From Ceratodon purpureus (Eukaryota; Streptophyta; Bryopsida; Pseudoditrichales; Ditrichaceae): a DNA stretch of 64,000 nt. The notes under the pieces were generated by a model, which saw only the letters and a list, made by a program, of their open reading frames with translations, had not been told where the DNA came from and made no database searches. The translations under genes and the position numbers were made by a program. Shown here piece by piece: positions 35,501 to 46,219 of the stretch. The stretch spans positions 12,081,152 through 12,145,151 of the forward strand of contig CM026425.1 of the NCBI GenBank assembly GCA_014871385.1, written 5' to 3'. The first letter of the stretch is position 1, and each line of letters begins with the position of its first letter.

Positions 35501-36695
35501 AACGACTCTATTGAAGTTTGGGGCCAACATTTATTTGGCGTGAAAGCCTAAGGATTGAGAGTAGGTACGTCCTTGAATCATCAAGATCATATGAAGATCT
35601 TGCACCAGAAAAATGTATTGTTGTTGTTGAGTTGAATGAGACTCAGAAGGGGTTGATTCAATTGCATTTAAATCTACATATTTTTCAAAGTTACAAAAAG
35701 CCGTGGTTTACAAAATCGATTGCAATTGGCAAACAAAGGTATGATTGCAAAATACTTGTGACACAACGAAACAAAAGAACTTTGTGTGTAAAAACGCACC
35801 TTGAAATAACAAGAATTAAATGCACCAAAGTATGAGCTTCACTACTGAATTCTTTTCTTCAAAACATCAAAAAACTTATATAGCGTTTATGGATTTATTG
35901 ATTTTATTTGTAAAGACATAGATTATATTAAAATATAAATGAAAGACACAAGTTAATTTTTTTATTCAAATTAAAAATGATAAAAACAAACAACATTAGA
36001 TTGAAACAATTAATTTATTTTTTTTGTGAAAAACTTTTAAAAAAATTTAGAAAAAATTCATTGAAATCTAGGATTGAAAATAACATCTTAAATCATATTC
36101 ATCAAAATGGAAAGGACCATTAAACAAACCTAGATTTACTAAACTTGAGCTTTATAATTAAAAATAAAATTGATTAGAAAATATATGTTTTAATTTTGTT
36201 ATTTTGGTCTATCACTCTAAATATTATTTTAAATATTTAACATTCTTAATTTTAGCGGTTCTGATTATTTTTAAATACACATAAAATTTTATTATAAAAA
36301 AAATTCATTTATTGTGCAATGAAATTAGTTGTGTATTTATTATATTTTTATTATATATATATATCTTAATTTGTAATACAAATATAATGAATACAGGGTG
36401 ATTATATTGGTATTATATTGATTATCTAAGATATTGGTATTGAATTCCATATTCCAATAAAATATGTCATATATTATTAAAATGAATTATGTATTTTTCA
36501 CGAATTAAAAATAAATAAACGTTGTTTAGCAGAAAATTCTATATGATGGAATCAAATAAGGTTAATCTGTAGTGATCTTAATTTTATATATATTAATTTT
36601 TTTTTAAAAATAATATTTTTAATAAGTAATGTATGAAAGTGCTATAACACAATATCAAAAGTAAGAATGTGTTTTTAAGTTGTAACAAAGTGCCC
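32597..36695. other. long AT-rich repeat desert
   Basis: Four kilobases without a recognised gene. Contents: a repeat segment at 34957-35045 related to 20128-20215, the simple repeat at 35035-35180, and an open plus frame without an ATG start at 35518-35835. That frame has a coding-like look (CIVVVELNETQKGLIQLHLN) but no domain I recognise. Everything else is A/T-rich low complexity. Confidence 0.5.
35035..35180. repeat. AAAT microsatellite followed by a 10-bp tandem repeat
   Basis: A run of (AAAT) units near 35060-35090 passes into about eight or nine copies of a decamer reading agaaattcaa or agaaattaaa (about 35095-35178). The repeat is local and non-coding, and slippage-prone. Confidence 0.85.
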
Positions 36696-36699
36696 TTAA

Positions 36700-37628
36700 C
36701 CCCTAAGTGCCCAAGCATGTTTTGGGTCTCGAAACCTCCAAAACAGTGATTTTTGACCACCTTGTAGAAACGACAATTTGAACAAAACAAATTTTCTTTT
36801 TTTAGACATCCAGCCGTAAGATCTTGTACTAAACCTTCTTTGGAAGTACTGAAAATAATGTCAGCCGTTGGATGTTTACCATCTTAGAGATTATAATATT
36901 CAAAGTTGCAGCAAAACATTTTTTGGGCATTGGCTGAATGACATAGTCAAAATGGTGCAAAGGGGGAGTTGAAGATTGTTAGCCCAAAAAATTTTCTCAT
37001 ATTTTTTTCCATGTAGGTAATCAAATTGAGTACCTCCATGGAAAATTTGAAAGATTCATTCCTTTTTTTGGCTCTCATAAAAATTATTTTCTAGAAGCAG
37101 GTCAAAAAACATTGATATAGTAAAACATGCATGACGTCACGTATATTTGGTTTTAGAAAAATCTGAACGGTGGTTAGGTGCCTTCAAAAGTTTTTTATTT
37201 TTGAAGAAAATTATTTTTGAAAAATTTCAAAATCTCAAATTTTGACGAATTTTGAAAGAAGTAATTCAAAAATTACTGAAAATATTGAAGCTTGTCTTTG
37301 TAATTTTTAGAGGTTGCCCTTGTAAAATTGGTATATTTTTTGACTTGGGTCTCTTTGGAATCTGAGTTGTGGTTTGGTTATGAACATTTTTCAAGAATTG
37401 TTTTTCAAAAGAAGCCTAATTTTAAGCTGCCCGTTTTGGACTTGAAACCTAAATTTTCTAGATAAAGGTCTTAAAATTGGAATTTGGCTTTGCAAATTTT
37501 ACCACATACACTTTGCAGCACAAAGAGCATCCAGTAAAAGTATTAGGCAAAAATATTAATTTTAACCCCTTTATCTAGACTGACCGAAACAGCAAAAAGC
37601 CGTTTTGGCTTTCCTGGACACTTAGGGG
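36700..37628. mobile_element. TTAA-flanked non-autonomous DNA transposon (copy C)
   Basis: TTAA lies at both borders (36696-36699 and 37629-37632). The ends are inverted: CCCCTAAGTGCCCA at the left and CCCCTAAGTGTCCA read inward from the right. The terminal motif CCCCTAAR is the one seen in copies A and B, and the interior again has ccgtaagatcttgtac and ccgttggat phrases near the left end like those in copy B. The body is otherwise diverged from A and B. No transposase is visible. The well-kept ends suggest this is the youngest of the three. Confidence 0.75.
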
Positions 37629-37632
37629 TTAA

Positions 37633-40389
37633 TCCAAGTGTAGACCATGTGGCAAATCCAAATGTCTACTTCACTAAAGTTTACATCAAGTTTTTGGGTT
37701 ATCCATTAGTAGAACGATTGCCTTATCTGATGAAGTATTTTTATACTTGCAAGTTGCAACCTTAGCTTTCCAAATGCAGCCAATAATATAGAGTTATTCC
37801 AATTGACACAATGGTATGACAAGGGTTTGGCTTCAAAGGATGAACTACTGAAATTAGATATATTGTTGGCCTACGTGGTTTTAGAGGATTGAAAACTTGA
37901 GAGAATCCTCAACTTTTTGAGGATTCCCAAAGTTTCTTAAACCTACAACTTGAAAGAGTGCAAAATTATAAAACGGAAGATTTTGTTTTTAGCAATTTAC
38001 ATGTATTGAATAAAATAAAATCATCTACAGTATAATATAAAATATAGAATATAATTTATTTATATATTTCAAATTATACAAAAAATGGAAATAATTTTTT
38101 ACAAATGTTATAATAATCATATTAGTTTTTAATAATTATACTAAAATTAAAATAATTTTAATAGTTAATTATATACCTTATGACTATTTAATATCATCAT
38201 GAAAATTCTTTACAATTTTAACATGTACCTAGATTCATTGTTGCCTTATAATATTTAATTATTATAGACAAACTACAATATTTGAAACTCTAAACAAAGT
38301 AAATTTATTATTCTTTATAAAATTAAACTTAAAAAAGAGTAATATTGATGTTTTGGTAACCTTAAACAATTATAGTTGCATACCTATAAATTCATTCAGA
38401 AATTTAATCAAAATTAAAGTTTTTATATATATACAATGGTTTTGAAAATTAAAAAATTAATTTCTATAAGTTTTAAATGTTTTTTAATCATTGCAACATT
38501 ATTTTAAGGATATAGATTTATACTTAAACATTAAATTCCAGCAAGAATATAAATCAATGGAGAATGTTACCATGCAATAAAGGTTACAAAATTAAATATT
38601 TTTATGTTCATTCACTACTCTTATCATTGTCGGTTTTGGATGAAGCTAAATGTTAGACTAGAATTCACGTATGCCTCCGTATGTTCACATTAAGTACCTT
38701 TTATAATTATTGAAATGGTTATTGAAAATTATTAAGTTGATGTTTCTAGAAGAGATTGAAGATCGTTGGCTCAAGAAGCAGATTAAGGCCTGAACATTAA
38801 AGTTTAGAAACTGTAATGCGAGTCATAAGGGCAACATTTATTTTTTCAACATTTAATGTGAAGTATTCTCAGCTTCCCCATAGCATATTTATAATGTGCA
38901 AAAGTAGTTACGTCAACACTTTTGGGTTATCGCTTGTGTTTGGGGTTTGTATGCTTGCGCTTGGTTTACACCACCTCCGAGAGGGAAAGAGGTTAGCTAT
39001 GTCATTTGTATGTACATGGTCCTCTAAATACAAATACTAAAAATAAAAAACCCACCAAAATAATAATTTTCACTTAACTCCGATGAATTGATTTGCTTTG
39101 GATGAAAAAAAACCCAATTTTGATTATTTCGCTTTGGCTCTCAAAAGGGGGTTTTGAGCTCTTTCATTGGCCCAAATTAGTTTAACATGATTGAAATTTG
39201 CTCCTTGCATTTTATTATTAATATAGATTATCCTTAATATTTTAATATGAAACTAATTTAAAATAATAATATTCTCTTTGAAGTCACATTGGAAATTTAT
39301 TGATACTTCATGAATTTTTATTTACAAAATTATAAAAATTAAAAAATGATTTTTTATGAAAGTTTTTTTACAACTTTAGGAAGAATTTTTAATGGATCCG
39401 ACACATCATGAATAAGTTTGTTTTTTTCAATTTAAATAATAAGCACCACCAATGTCAATAATCAATCTTTTTAATTATTAGTTTTCATTTATAAAAAAGG
39501 AAATTATTTTTGGACTTCATATAAATAAACCATGATGTTTTAAGATATTTATCAAATGTAGATTTAATTTAAATCCTTAGACTTTCATGTTTAGACAATA
39601 CACATCTTTATCATTAATGACTATTCATTCCTTAAGATTTAAGTAGAGTTGTCCAAGGCCCAAAAATAAGTTGATTTACTACATATAATTAAATTTCAAA
39701 TTTTCAATAATTAATTTCAAGTTTTATTTTAATTTTTTTATTGCTTGTAATTAAAAATATGCGACATTATAAAGTGGATGAAAAGACCAAATTTAACCAC
39801 TATTTATTTTGTGTTATATAAATGGATGATTTTAAAAAAAAAAAAATACATCTAAAAATCATAAAACATAGATTTTTAATTTCTCAATATACAACAATTG
39901 TTATATCAATAGTTTAATAAATATTATAAGAAAATAATTAAAAAATTATTGATATATTGTCATAATTTATCAAATTCCAATTTTAGATGGATATTAAAGT
40001 CTTCAATTAATTTTTTGTTGATTTATAATAAACATATCAACAAATTCATGACAATTACTTATAAAATAAACAATAAAAGGATAAAATTTCAATTTTATTT
40101 GTAATAACAAAATTGAGTGTGGAATGTAAATTTTAAATTGCGTGGTTATAGGTCCTTCAAGTTTTCAGGGTTCAGTTAAGACTTCCAAATCGAGTCGTTC
40201 CTGCAATGGAAGTTCACCATTTGACTCAAAAATAAAAAATAAAAAAAATCGAATCGTTCCAAGCATAAACGACTCACGCATAACACACACAAAGGAAAGT
40301 TAATGGAATACCCAACACCGTGAAGACCCAAAACCGTGGCTATGGCAGCACAAGACCAGAAACACTGCAACACCGGCGCCGCTTCAGAT
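37633..40389. other. AT-rich intergenic DNA
   Basis: Almost entirely low-complexity AT-rich sequence with no recognised gene. The 74-codon frame at 38816-39040 has no domain I recognise. From about 40140 the composition moves towards genic values as the upstream region of the methyltransferase gene begins. Confidence 0.55.
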
Positions 40390-41083
40390 ACTTGGAGTTA
40401 CACCTTGTATGGACTCGATGCAATCCTCAGTCTCCGCAACTCCACTATCAACCAACATCTGTATGACCGACTAGCCTACTAACTGGCTGCATTGGAAATA
40501 TCTCCTGCATGTGCCGGAGAACTGGCGGAGGGATACTGAAGCACAAGTTTGGGTTACGTGTTCGCCGCTTCCGTCTTGCCACAATTTCCTCTGGAGAATC
40601 AGTTGCCCTCTATCCTAATTTGGGTTGCCCATGACATTCCTTGTGTGATTGAGTTTCACGGTCGCCGTGGTTTCTTCACCAATTTTCGAGACCTACAGAG
40701 GTAGTTTTCGTAATTTGAGTTTTTTCTCTCTAAGGTCTCGAGTGGTTTCTGTTTGGTAACGAATTTCTCTTAGCCATTTGCGTATTCTCTAGCTGGGATC
40801 GCCCATTTGACAGGCGAGTGCTGTTGGAGCTTTGATGAGTTTTCTGGATTTTAGGGTTAGGGTTCAAGGTTTAAGGAGCTGGGAGGATTGGAATTGAGAG
40901 GTTTTTACACAGATGAAGTATTTGGAAGTGAAGCGAAGTATCTGTTCAGTGGGGCCGTTTAATTGACAGGAGCATTGCGTTAGTGCTGAAAGAAATTTTA
41001 TGAGGTTTTGAATTTTGGGGGTTTAGGGTTTAGGGTTTTAGGAGTCGGGAGGAGTGGAATTTGGGAATTGAGTGGTTGTAGCG
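40390..41083 (+). promoter_or_regulatory. leader/promoter region with telo-box repeats before TRM7
   Basis: Telomere-like motifs cluster just upstream of the ATG at 41084: ttagggttagggttc near 40852-40866 and gggtttagggtttaggg near 41020-41036. These contain the telo-box AAACCCTAA in reverse orientation, an element frequent in plant genes for translation and ribosome assembly, which fits a tRNA-modifying enzyme. The region is G/T-rich like a plant 5' leader. The transcription start is not identified. Confidence 0.55.
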
Positions 41084-41971
41084 ATGGGGAAGTCGTCGAA
41101 AGACAAGCGTGATATCTATTACCGGAAGGCGAAGGAGGAGGGGTGGAGGGCGCGGTCAGCGTTCAAGCTTCTGCAAATTGATGAAGAGTTCGGCATTTTG
41201 GACGGTGCGAAGCGTGTGGTGGATCTCTGTGCGGCGCCTGGGAGTTGGTCGCAGGTGTTGAGCAGGAAGCTTTACCAGCCTGCTGTGGCGGCAGGTGAGC
41301 CGCATCCTCTTATAGTGGCCATCGACTTGCAGCCAATGGCGCCCATTGATGGTGTGTTGCAGATTCAGGGCGACATTACGAGCGCCAGGACTGCGGAGCT
41401 TGTGATTAGGCATTTCGACGGAGGCAAGGCGGACCTGGTGGTGTGTGACGGAGCGCCGGATGTGACTGGGCTTCATGATATGGACGAATTCGTGCAGTCG
41501 CAGCTGATTCTTGCGGCGTTGACGATCGTGACGCACGTGCTTCGACCTGGTGGTAACTTTGTCGCTAAAATTTTCAGAGGGAAGGATATCAGCCTTTTGT
41601 ACACGCAATTGAAGATCTTCTTTCCGCTTGTGACATGTGCGAAACCGAAGAGTAGTAGAAACTCCAGCATTGAAGCCTTTGTGGTTTGCGAGGGTTATAA
41701 TCCGCCGGAGGGATTTGATTACAAAGATATGTATAAGCTTTTAGAGAGGGCGGGCAGCAGGTCATCGGATATGGACTGTTCGAGTGCATGGCTTGAAGGT
41801 TCCAGTAAGCTTATCATTCCCTTCTTAGCTTGTGGAGATTTGAGCGGTTATGATGCTGACCAGTCTTACCCACTTGATAGACCGCAAAGCTTAGCGCCTG
41901 TGCAGCCTCCAATCGCACCTCCGTATCGTACTGCCATGGAACTAGAAGGCCAGGCACATAGAGCTAGCTGA
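41084..41971 (+). CDS. TRM7: tRNA 2'-O-ribose methyltransferase, TRM7/FTSJ1 type
   Basis: Intronless, 295 residues, starting at the ATG at 41084; the open frame continues upstream but without an ATG. It is a RrmJ/FtsJ-fold SAM-dependent enzyme that in yeast (Trm7) and human (FTSJ1) methylates the ribose of anticodon-loop positions 32 and 34 with partner proteins. The N-terminus [20 protein letters not shown] is the eukaryotic Trm7 signature. SAM motif I is [11 protein letters not shown] (46-56). The K-D-K-E catalytic tetrad is Lys28 (in RSAFKLL), Asp122 (in [10 protein letters not shown]), Lys162 (in FVAKIF) and Glu197 (in [11 protein letters not shown]). Length matches the family (yeast 310, human 329). 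The C-terminal 70 residues are variable. It could in principle serve rRNA, but the N-terminus and DGAPDVTG loop favour the tRNA class. Antisense open frames across it are shadows. Confidence 0.95.
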   Translation: MGKSSKDKRDIYYRKAKEEGWRARSAFKLLQIDEEFGILDGAKRVVDLCAAPGSWSQVLSRKLYQPAVAAGEPHPLIVAIDLQPMAPIDGVLQIQGDITSARTAELVIRHFDGGKADLVVCDGAPDVTGLHDMDEFVQSQLILAALTIVTHVLRPGGNFVAKIFRGKDISLLYTQLKIFFPLVTCAKPKSSRNSSIEAFVVCEGYNPPEGFDYKDMYKLLERAGSRSSDMDCSSAWLEGSSKLIIPFLACGDLSGYDADQSYPLDRPQSLAPVQPPIAPPYRTAMELEGQAHRAS

Positions 41972-42733
41972 TCTTGGTAGGTAGTGCTTTGTTGATAGTT
42001 AAACCAGTTACTTCCACAAGGAAGTAACATTTCGGTTATATCATTTCTATGGAGTTTGCTTGTGGATGAGAAATACGTTGTAGCTCCTACTCTTCGCATT
42101 TAGTGGTGGAGCATGCCACGTTTTTCGTCAGAGTTAAAGTTTGCAGGATTTGGTTCTTCAGTGCAGCGTCTTTAGAATATTTTGCACAAGCTGTTGCTGA
42201 AACTCATTCTCTTTTGTCTTTTGTAGACTGCCAGACTAGCTTCAGTATGCGTCTCATCGTGTCTCAGTTTTCTCTGTGACAGTTTCCCCAGTGTATCTAA
42301 TACCTGCCGTATGTGTGTGTATCGAATATGGTTTGGCAGTGAAAGAGCTTTTTAATGGTGATCATCATTTGATTTCACACAATGCTTAGATAGCTTTGAT
42401 GAAAATTTCGAATTTTGTGTTACTCAAGTAGCATGGGTGGCGAGTCACGAGCGTCAAGCTTTGTGACGATATCAGCTCGAATACTGATGAGGATTTCAGT
42501 GCGAGCTTAGTTCTCTGTGAAGCAGATTTTCTCAAATCCTTCAGGTGAGACATGTTTTGGAGCTGGCGGTGATTGACTGGATTAGATGCTACAGAAATTT
42601 AATTGGGGAAAAACTAGCGCCTTGGGGTGGCCTGTGATCAGGTGCTCTCACTTGCTATAGTAAATAACGCTACGTATAGAGAGCAAAACGAACAAGTTGC
42701 ATTATGTCCTCTTTGATTTTTTAAGAATTTGAC
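41972..42733. other. TRM7 3' flank
   Basis: Presumed 3' untranslated region and spacer between TRM7 and the tRNA gene on the opposite strand. No coding signal or other RNA gene is recognised. Confidence 0.5.
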
Positions 42734-42738
42734 AAAAA
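42734..42738 (-). terminator. RNA polymerase III terminator of tRNA-Ile
   Basis: A run of five T on the minus strand follows directly after the tRNA discriminator base, the usual polymerase III stop signal. Confidence 0.8.
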
Positions 42739-42812
42739 TGCCCTCTACAGGTCTCGAACCTGTGACCTTCGCGTTATTAGCACGACGCTCTAACCAGCTG
42801 AGCTAAGAAGGC
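42739..42812 (-). tRNA. trnI-AAU: tRNA-Ile (anticodon AAU)
   Basis: On the minus strand the 74 bases fold as a full cloverleaf. The acceptor stem GCCTTCT pairs with AGAGGGC with one G-U, and the discriminator is A. The A box is TAGCTCAGCTGG in the D arm, and the anticodon loop CTAATAA (42774-42780) has anticodon AAU read as IAU. The T arm contains the B box GGTTCGAGACC. There is no intron and CCA is not encoded, as expected for a nuclear gene. The stems look fully paired, so it is probably functional. It reads isoleucine codons AUU, AUC and AUA after inosine modification. Confidence 0.96.
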
Positions 42813-44161
42813 GTGTTGTGATCACATGAAAACAGATTATCAATTTATAATTTCCCGTACCGTAGAACTAGTCTAATCATGGATTTCAATCATTTTGTGA
42901 ACTGAATAATTTGTGTAGTTGTCGACAACGGCGGGTTGTTTTTTAATGTGCAATAAATTTTCATTGTTGTGTAAATTATGAATAATGATAGGTGCAGTAA
43001 GCGTTTCTCTTTTCTTATCGAAAGTGAACACAATATGTGTCTAAAGGAAGGCAGCCTTCAGCAAATTTGAAGGCTGATTTTGCACTCATCATCCCACCCT
43101 CCTTTCCGTAGGTTTGTTTTATTTGAAAGCCTTACTTCCCCTCTCCTTTCTTTGTTAGGTGCTTCTCCGCGTGATTACAGTGGCGACGTCTTTGTCGACG
43201 ACTCCATCTAAATTCGATTTGCAGAATGGAGGACACTACTCGAACGACGCAACTACAATATCAAGATTGGTGAAGAGGGTCGGAGCTGGTTTGTAGCACA
43301 AAAAACAACCCGTTTATCCGCCTGCGTCCTCCACCAGAACTGCCTGCCGGCTTGTTCCCAGATCTCGATAACAATGTCGACAGTAAGTTGCCACCGCTGA
43401 GTTTCTAGTCCGACATTCCCAAAGATTCTTCCGACTTCGACGAGAATCTCCTCATCACTAGCAGAGCCTAACTTATAAGTTATAAGCTCTCGTTTGCAAC
43501 GTGAGTGAGCTTAGTTTTAATTTAATTTTGTCTGCACTTGGGTTAGTCGGTGGTTGCCGACGTCGGTGACAACCCGTAAATAGTGAAATTGACCCGTCAT
43601 ACCCGGTGTTACAGTGCTTCTTTTTCCTTGAAGCTGCTTGGAAGCCGTTCCTCTGTCTGCAGAATATATCTGGAATGTGAAATCCAAGGGTGGATCACCG
43701 TCCGATCGTAAGTCGGCTGCTCTTTCCTAGCCCGCCGTGACTGTGCAAAATCGACGCTGCAACATTGAGGAACGTCAGCATAACCATGAACTGGTCCATT
43801 GAAAAAACGCATCACCTTACATTTCTCTGCAGCTTCATTGTATGCCGGCAGCCTCCAAACTGGACACCCGTGTAGCACATGTTCAATCTCAACTTTGAAT
43901 TTCAGAACGTATAAGGCCAGGCGTGGGATGGATTCGACCACACTGGCGTTCGTGGTCTGCTCTTTGTGAGGCTTAGCAGACGAAAGACATGCTCTTTGTG
44001 AGGCTTAGCAGAAGAAAGATATGGAGCTAATTTGCTGATATGTACTGTAGTCTTCCTTCCCTTCACACTTGGGATTGCTTGAGTGTTTGTGAGTCTAGTG
44101 ATTAGGGTTTGCATTCGCAGTCGGGTGATTTTACTCTAGAGGTGGGCAGTTAGAGAAGAAG
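42813..44161. other. spacer and upstream region of the 44162 gene; possible retroelement remnant
   Basis: AT-rich to about 43.1 kb, then balanced. Around 43150-43480 short coding-like text on the plus strand follows a tggcgac-type motif; it might be a small fossil of an LTR element, but it is too broken and short to assign. Minus-strand frames at 43609-43941 and 43902-44114 have no clear domain. A 33-base unit (ctctttgtgaggcttagcag) is duplicated at about 43959-44023, about 140 bases before the next ATG. Confidence 0.4.
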
Positions 44162-44569
44162 ATGGCACTCAATCGTATCACTCAGATTGTGAACAACACG
44201 CAGCAGGTGTTGGACATGAAGGTGGGCAACAGTCTCTATTCGGTGGACTTGGCCAGACTCGGAAGCGGAGCCAAGCACACCATGCAGGTTGATTACACTG
44301 ATACATATCAGGAGTACAAGATTCACGTTTTGGGGTCCGATGGATCAAACGTGGCCATCTTGGTTGTGACCTCAGACGACTGCTGCGATTACAAGTGCAT
44401 CGTCATTATGGAAGTGGACGGCAAGTTTGATTTGCGCAAAGAGCCCCGTGTGCGTTGCCGCTCTGTTGATCTGTATTCAGATGAATATAAATCTGAATCT
44501 CCTGTTCCCAAGAAACAATGCACTGGAGCCCAAAGCTGGAAGTTTTGGATCGGATTAAACATTTTTTAA
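44162..44569 (+). CDS. small beta-rich protein of uncertain family
   Basis: Intronless open frame of 135 residues from the ATG at 44162 to TAA at 44567. It begins MALNRITQIVNNTQQ and alternates hydrophobic and polar residues in a beta-strand pattern, with a double Cys-Cys in TSDDCCDYKCIVIMEVDGKF and a charged segment LRKEPRVR near residue 95. There is no signal peptide, membrane segment or catalytic motif. It resembles small proteins of unknown function found in bryophyte genomes (possibly the DUF7748 group), but this is recall, not a search. The last 30 residues (after the SVDLYSDEYK segment) are of different character and may be intron sequence read through, so the true 3' end is less certain. 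Codon use is genic. Confidence 0.6.
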   Translation: MALNRITQIVNNTQQVLDMKVGNSLYSVDLARLGSGAKHTMQVDYTDTYQEYKIHVLGSDGSNVAILVVTSDDCCDYKCIVIMEVDGKFDLRKEPRVRCRSVDLYSDEYKSESPVPKKQCTGAQSWKFWIGLNIF

Positions 44570-46219
44570 GTTCCTAATGCGGAGCTGACTTGACACCGAC
44601 CACATTGTATATAAGTTACAGTATCTGAGAATCAGTTTGGTGTCAATTTGTAATTAGAAAATTAAGAGTTCATTCCACTCTCAGTACTAAGTTTTGACAG
44701 GATATGTTCATAGATATGAGATTTCTGCTTCTGTGACAAAAGTTCAGACGGCCAGATTCGAACGCTTGGGACAATTTCTGAAGTATCTAGTGTAAAGTAT
44801 CGGAAGCAATTTGCTGTTGAGATACTAGTATATTTCCAAAGTAACCAAAATTAGTAAAGACTTTTTCATCTGAAATTTTTGTTGCTATCTACGATTACAC
44901 TTCAAACTCCTCAAACGAGCTCAAGCGGCATTACAGATATTTTCAACTTCATTCTGGAACCTTGAATTCTCGGCCTTGTTGAGTCGATACCAAAAGCCTA
45001 GCTTCTCATTGTGGAGGTTTCTCTTGATTTTGCAGATATAAGGCCGGTGCAGCGTGATTGAGTAAGTTGCTTTGGACGGCAGGAGAACTGCTTTACATAT
45101 GTAAGTCTCTGGGTTTACCAGAAGCTCTTGGATTATGAGTGTCAAAGTGGAGGAAAGAGGCAACAGCACCTTTAACTCGCAATTAGTTCAGCATGATTGA
45201 TTCTGAGTCTGATTCTAACAGAATTTCCAAGTAGACGAGTTATAGAGCTTCAAAAACTTCGTTGAATCTGCGCTAGGAGCCTATGATCTGAACTTAAGTG
45301 GATAGCACTCACTTTTGAAGGTGTACTCAGCAACTCCACCTGTGAAGACCTATTCAACGATGAATGGCGGCCTCCAAGTTTGCAGAGCAATTGTACACGA
45401 TACGTTGGGTGTCTCCTGTGAAACGGTTTAGCTCCCGATTAAGCATTAAGGGCCTCAAGAAAACTCAGCATCGTAATTTCCCCAACCAAATACACATCCT
45501 ACTGTAGTAGACATTAGGGTACACCTGATTTGAATTGGGATAAATAACCTGACATTGATTAGTTGGAAATTCCTGTTATGGATAAAATCCTTAACGACTT
45601 GGGTAACTGGATATCACAAACAGAAATAGTTCCAAAACAAAGTTTGTCCCAACTAATATTTGCAAATCAAGTGTCGCCAAACATGAAAAACGTTTCCAGA
45701 ACAAAAACTGTTTGTCACGAATAACAATGGAACTTGCATTAAGAGAGCGTACTCATTACAATGAGACGGAGGCTACTTGTGCTATGTTACACGATCTTAG
45801 ATAAATGATCTACAATGTGACTAAGAGTACTATCCATTTTTCTATTTCGAGACTGCTAAGGTTTGCTTGTCCCTTCAATTAGAAAATGTCATCATCTTTT
45901 GTACACTCAATTTTTGATACGATGATCATGAAATGTGTTCTAAGCTGGTGCATAGCGCTCTATTGGTACACTCTGAAAATGAATGACTGTCATCATAAAT
46001 AGCATTAAATCCTGTATCCAATCTGCAGGTGCAACTTTCCAGCAAGCAAATTGGTCTATATCAACAAAGAAGCAGATTAGGTGCTCAAGACAAGAGGAGC
46101 TGGACTTCAATACCTGGTTAGCTCAATTACATAACCATGCCAGCTGTCCTCCTTACAAGAATAACGAGCGCCGGAATCGGAGTTGCCATAACGGGGATCG
46201 CTTGTAAGCCCTGGTATGA
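44570..46219. other. spacer, with a minus-strand open frame of unknown nature
   Basis: 3' flank of the 44162 gene and of the convergent OTP51-like gene. A minus-strand frame at 44921-45169 (82 codons, with PETYICKAVLLPSKATYS) looks coding-like but has no recognised family and no ATG-supported gene structure. The rest is AT-rich without signals. Confidence 0.4.

Noticed and set aside
35518-35835. 105-codon plus-strand gene
   Set aside because: No ATG start, no recognised domain and no splice context; left as coding-like text within the AT-rich desert.
41156-41608. 150-codon minus-strand frame inside TRM7
   Set aside because: Antisense shadow of the GC-rich methyltransferase gene, no domain.
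43150-44114. LTR-retrotransposon with integrase end on the minus strand
   Set aside because: Only vague resemblance in short broken frames, no paired LTRs; noted only as a possible small fossil.
44745-44775. Possible tRNA T-arm (agattcgaacg)
   Set aside because: No matching acceptor stem, D arm or anticodon arm could be found around it.
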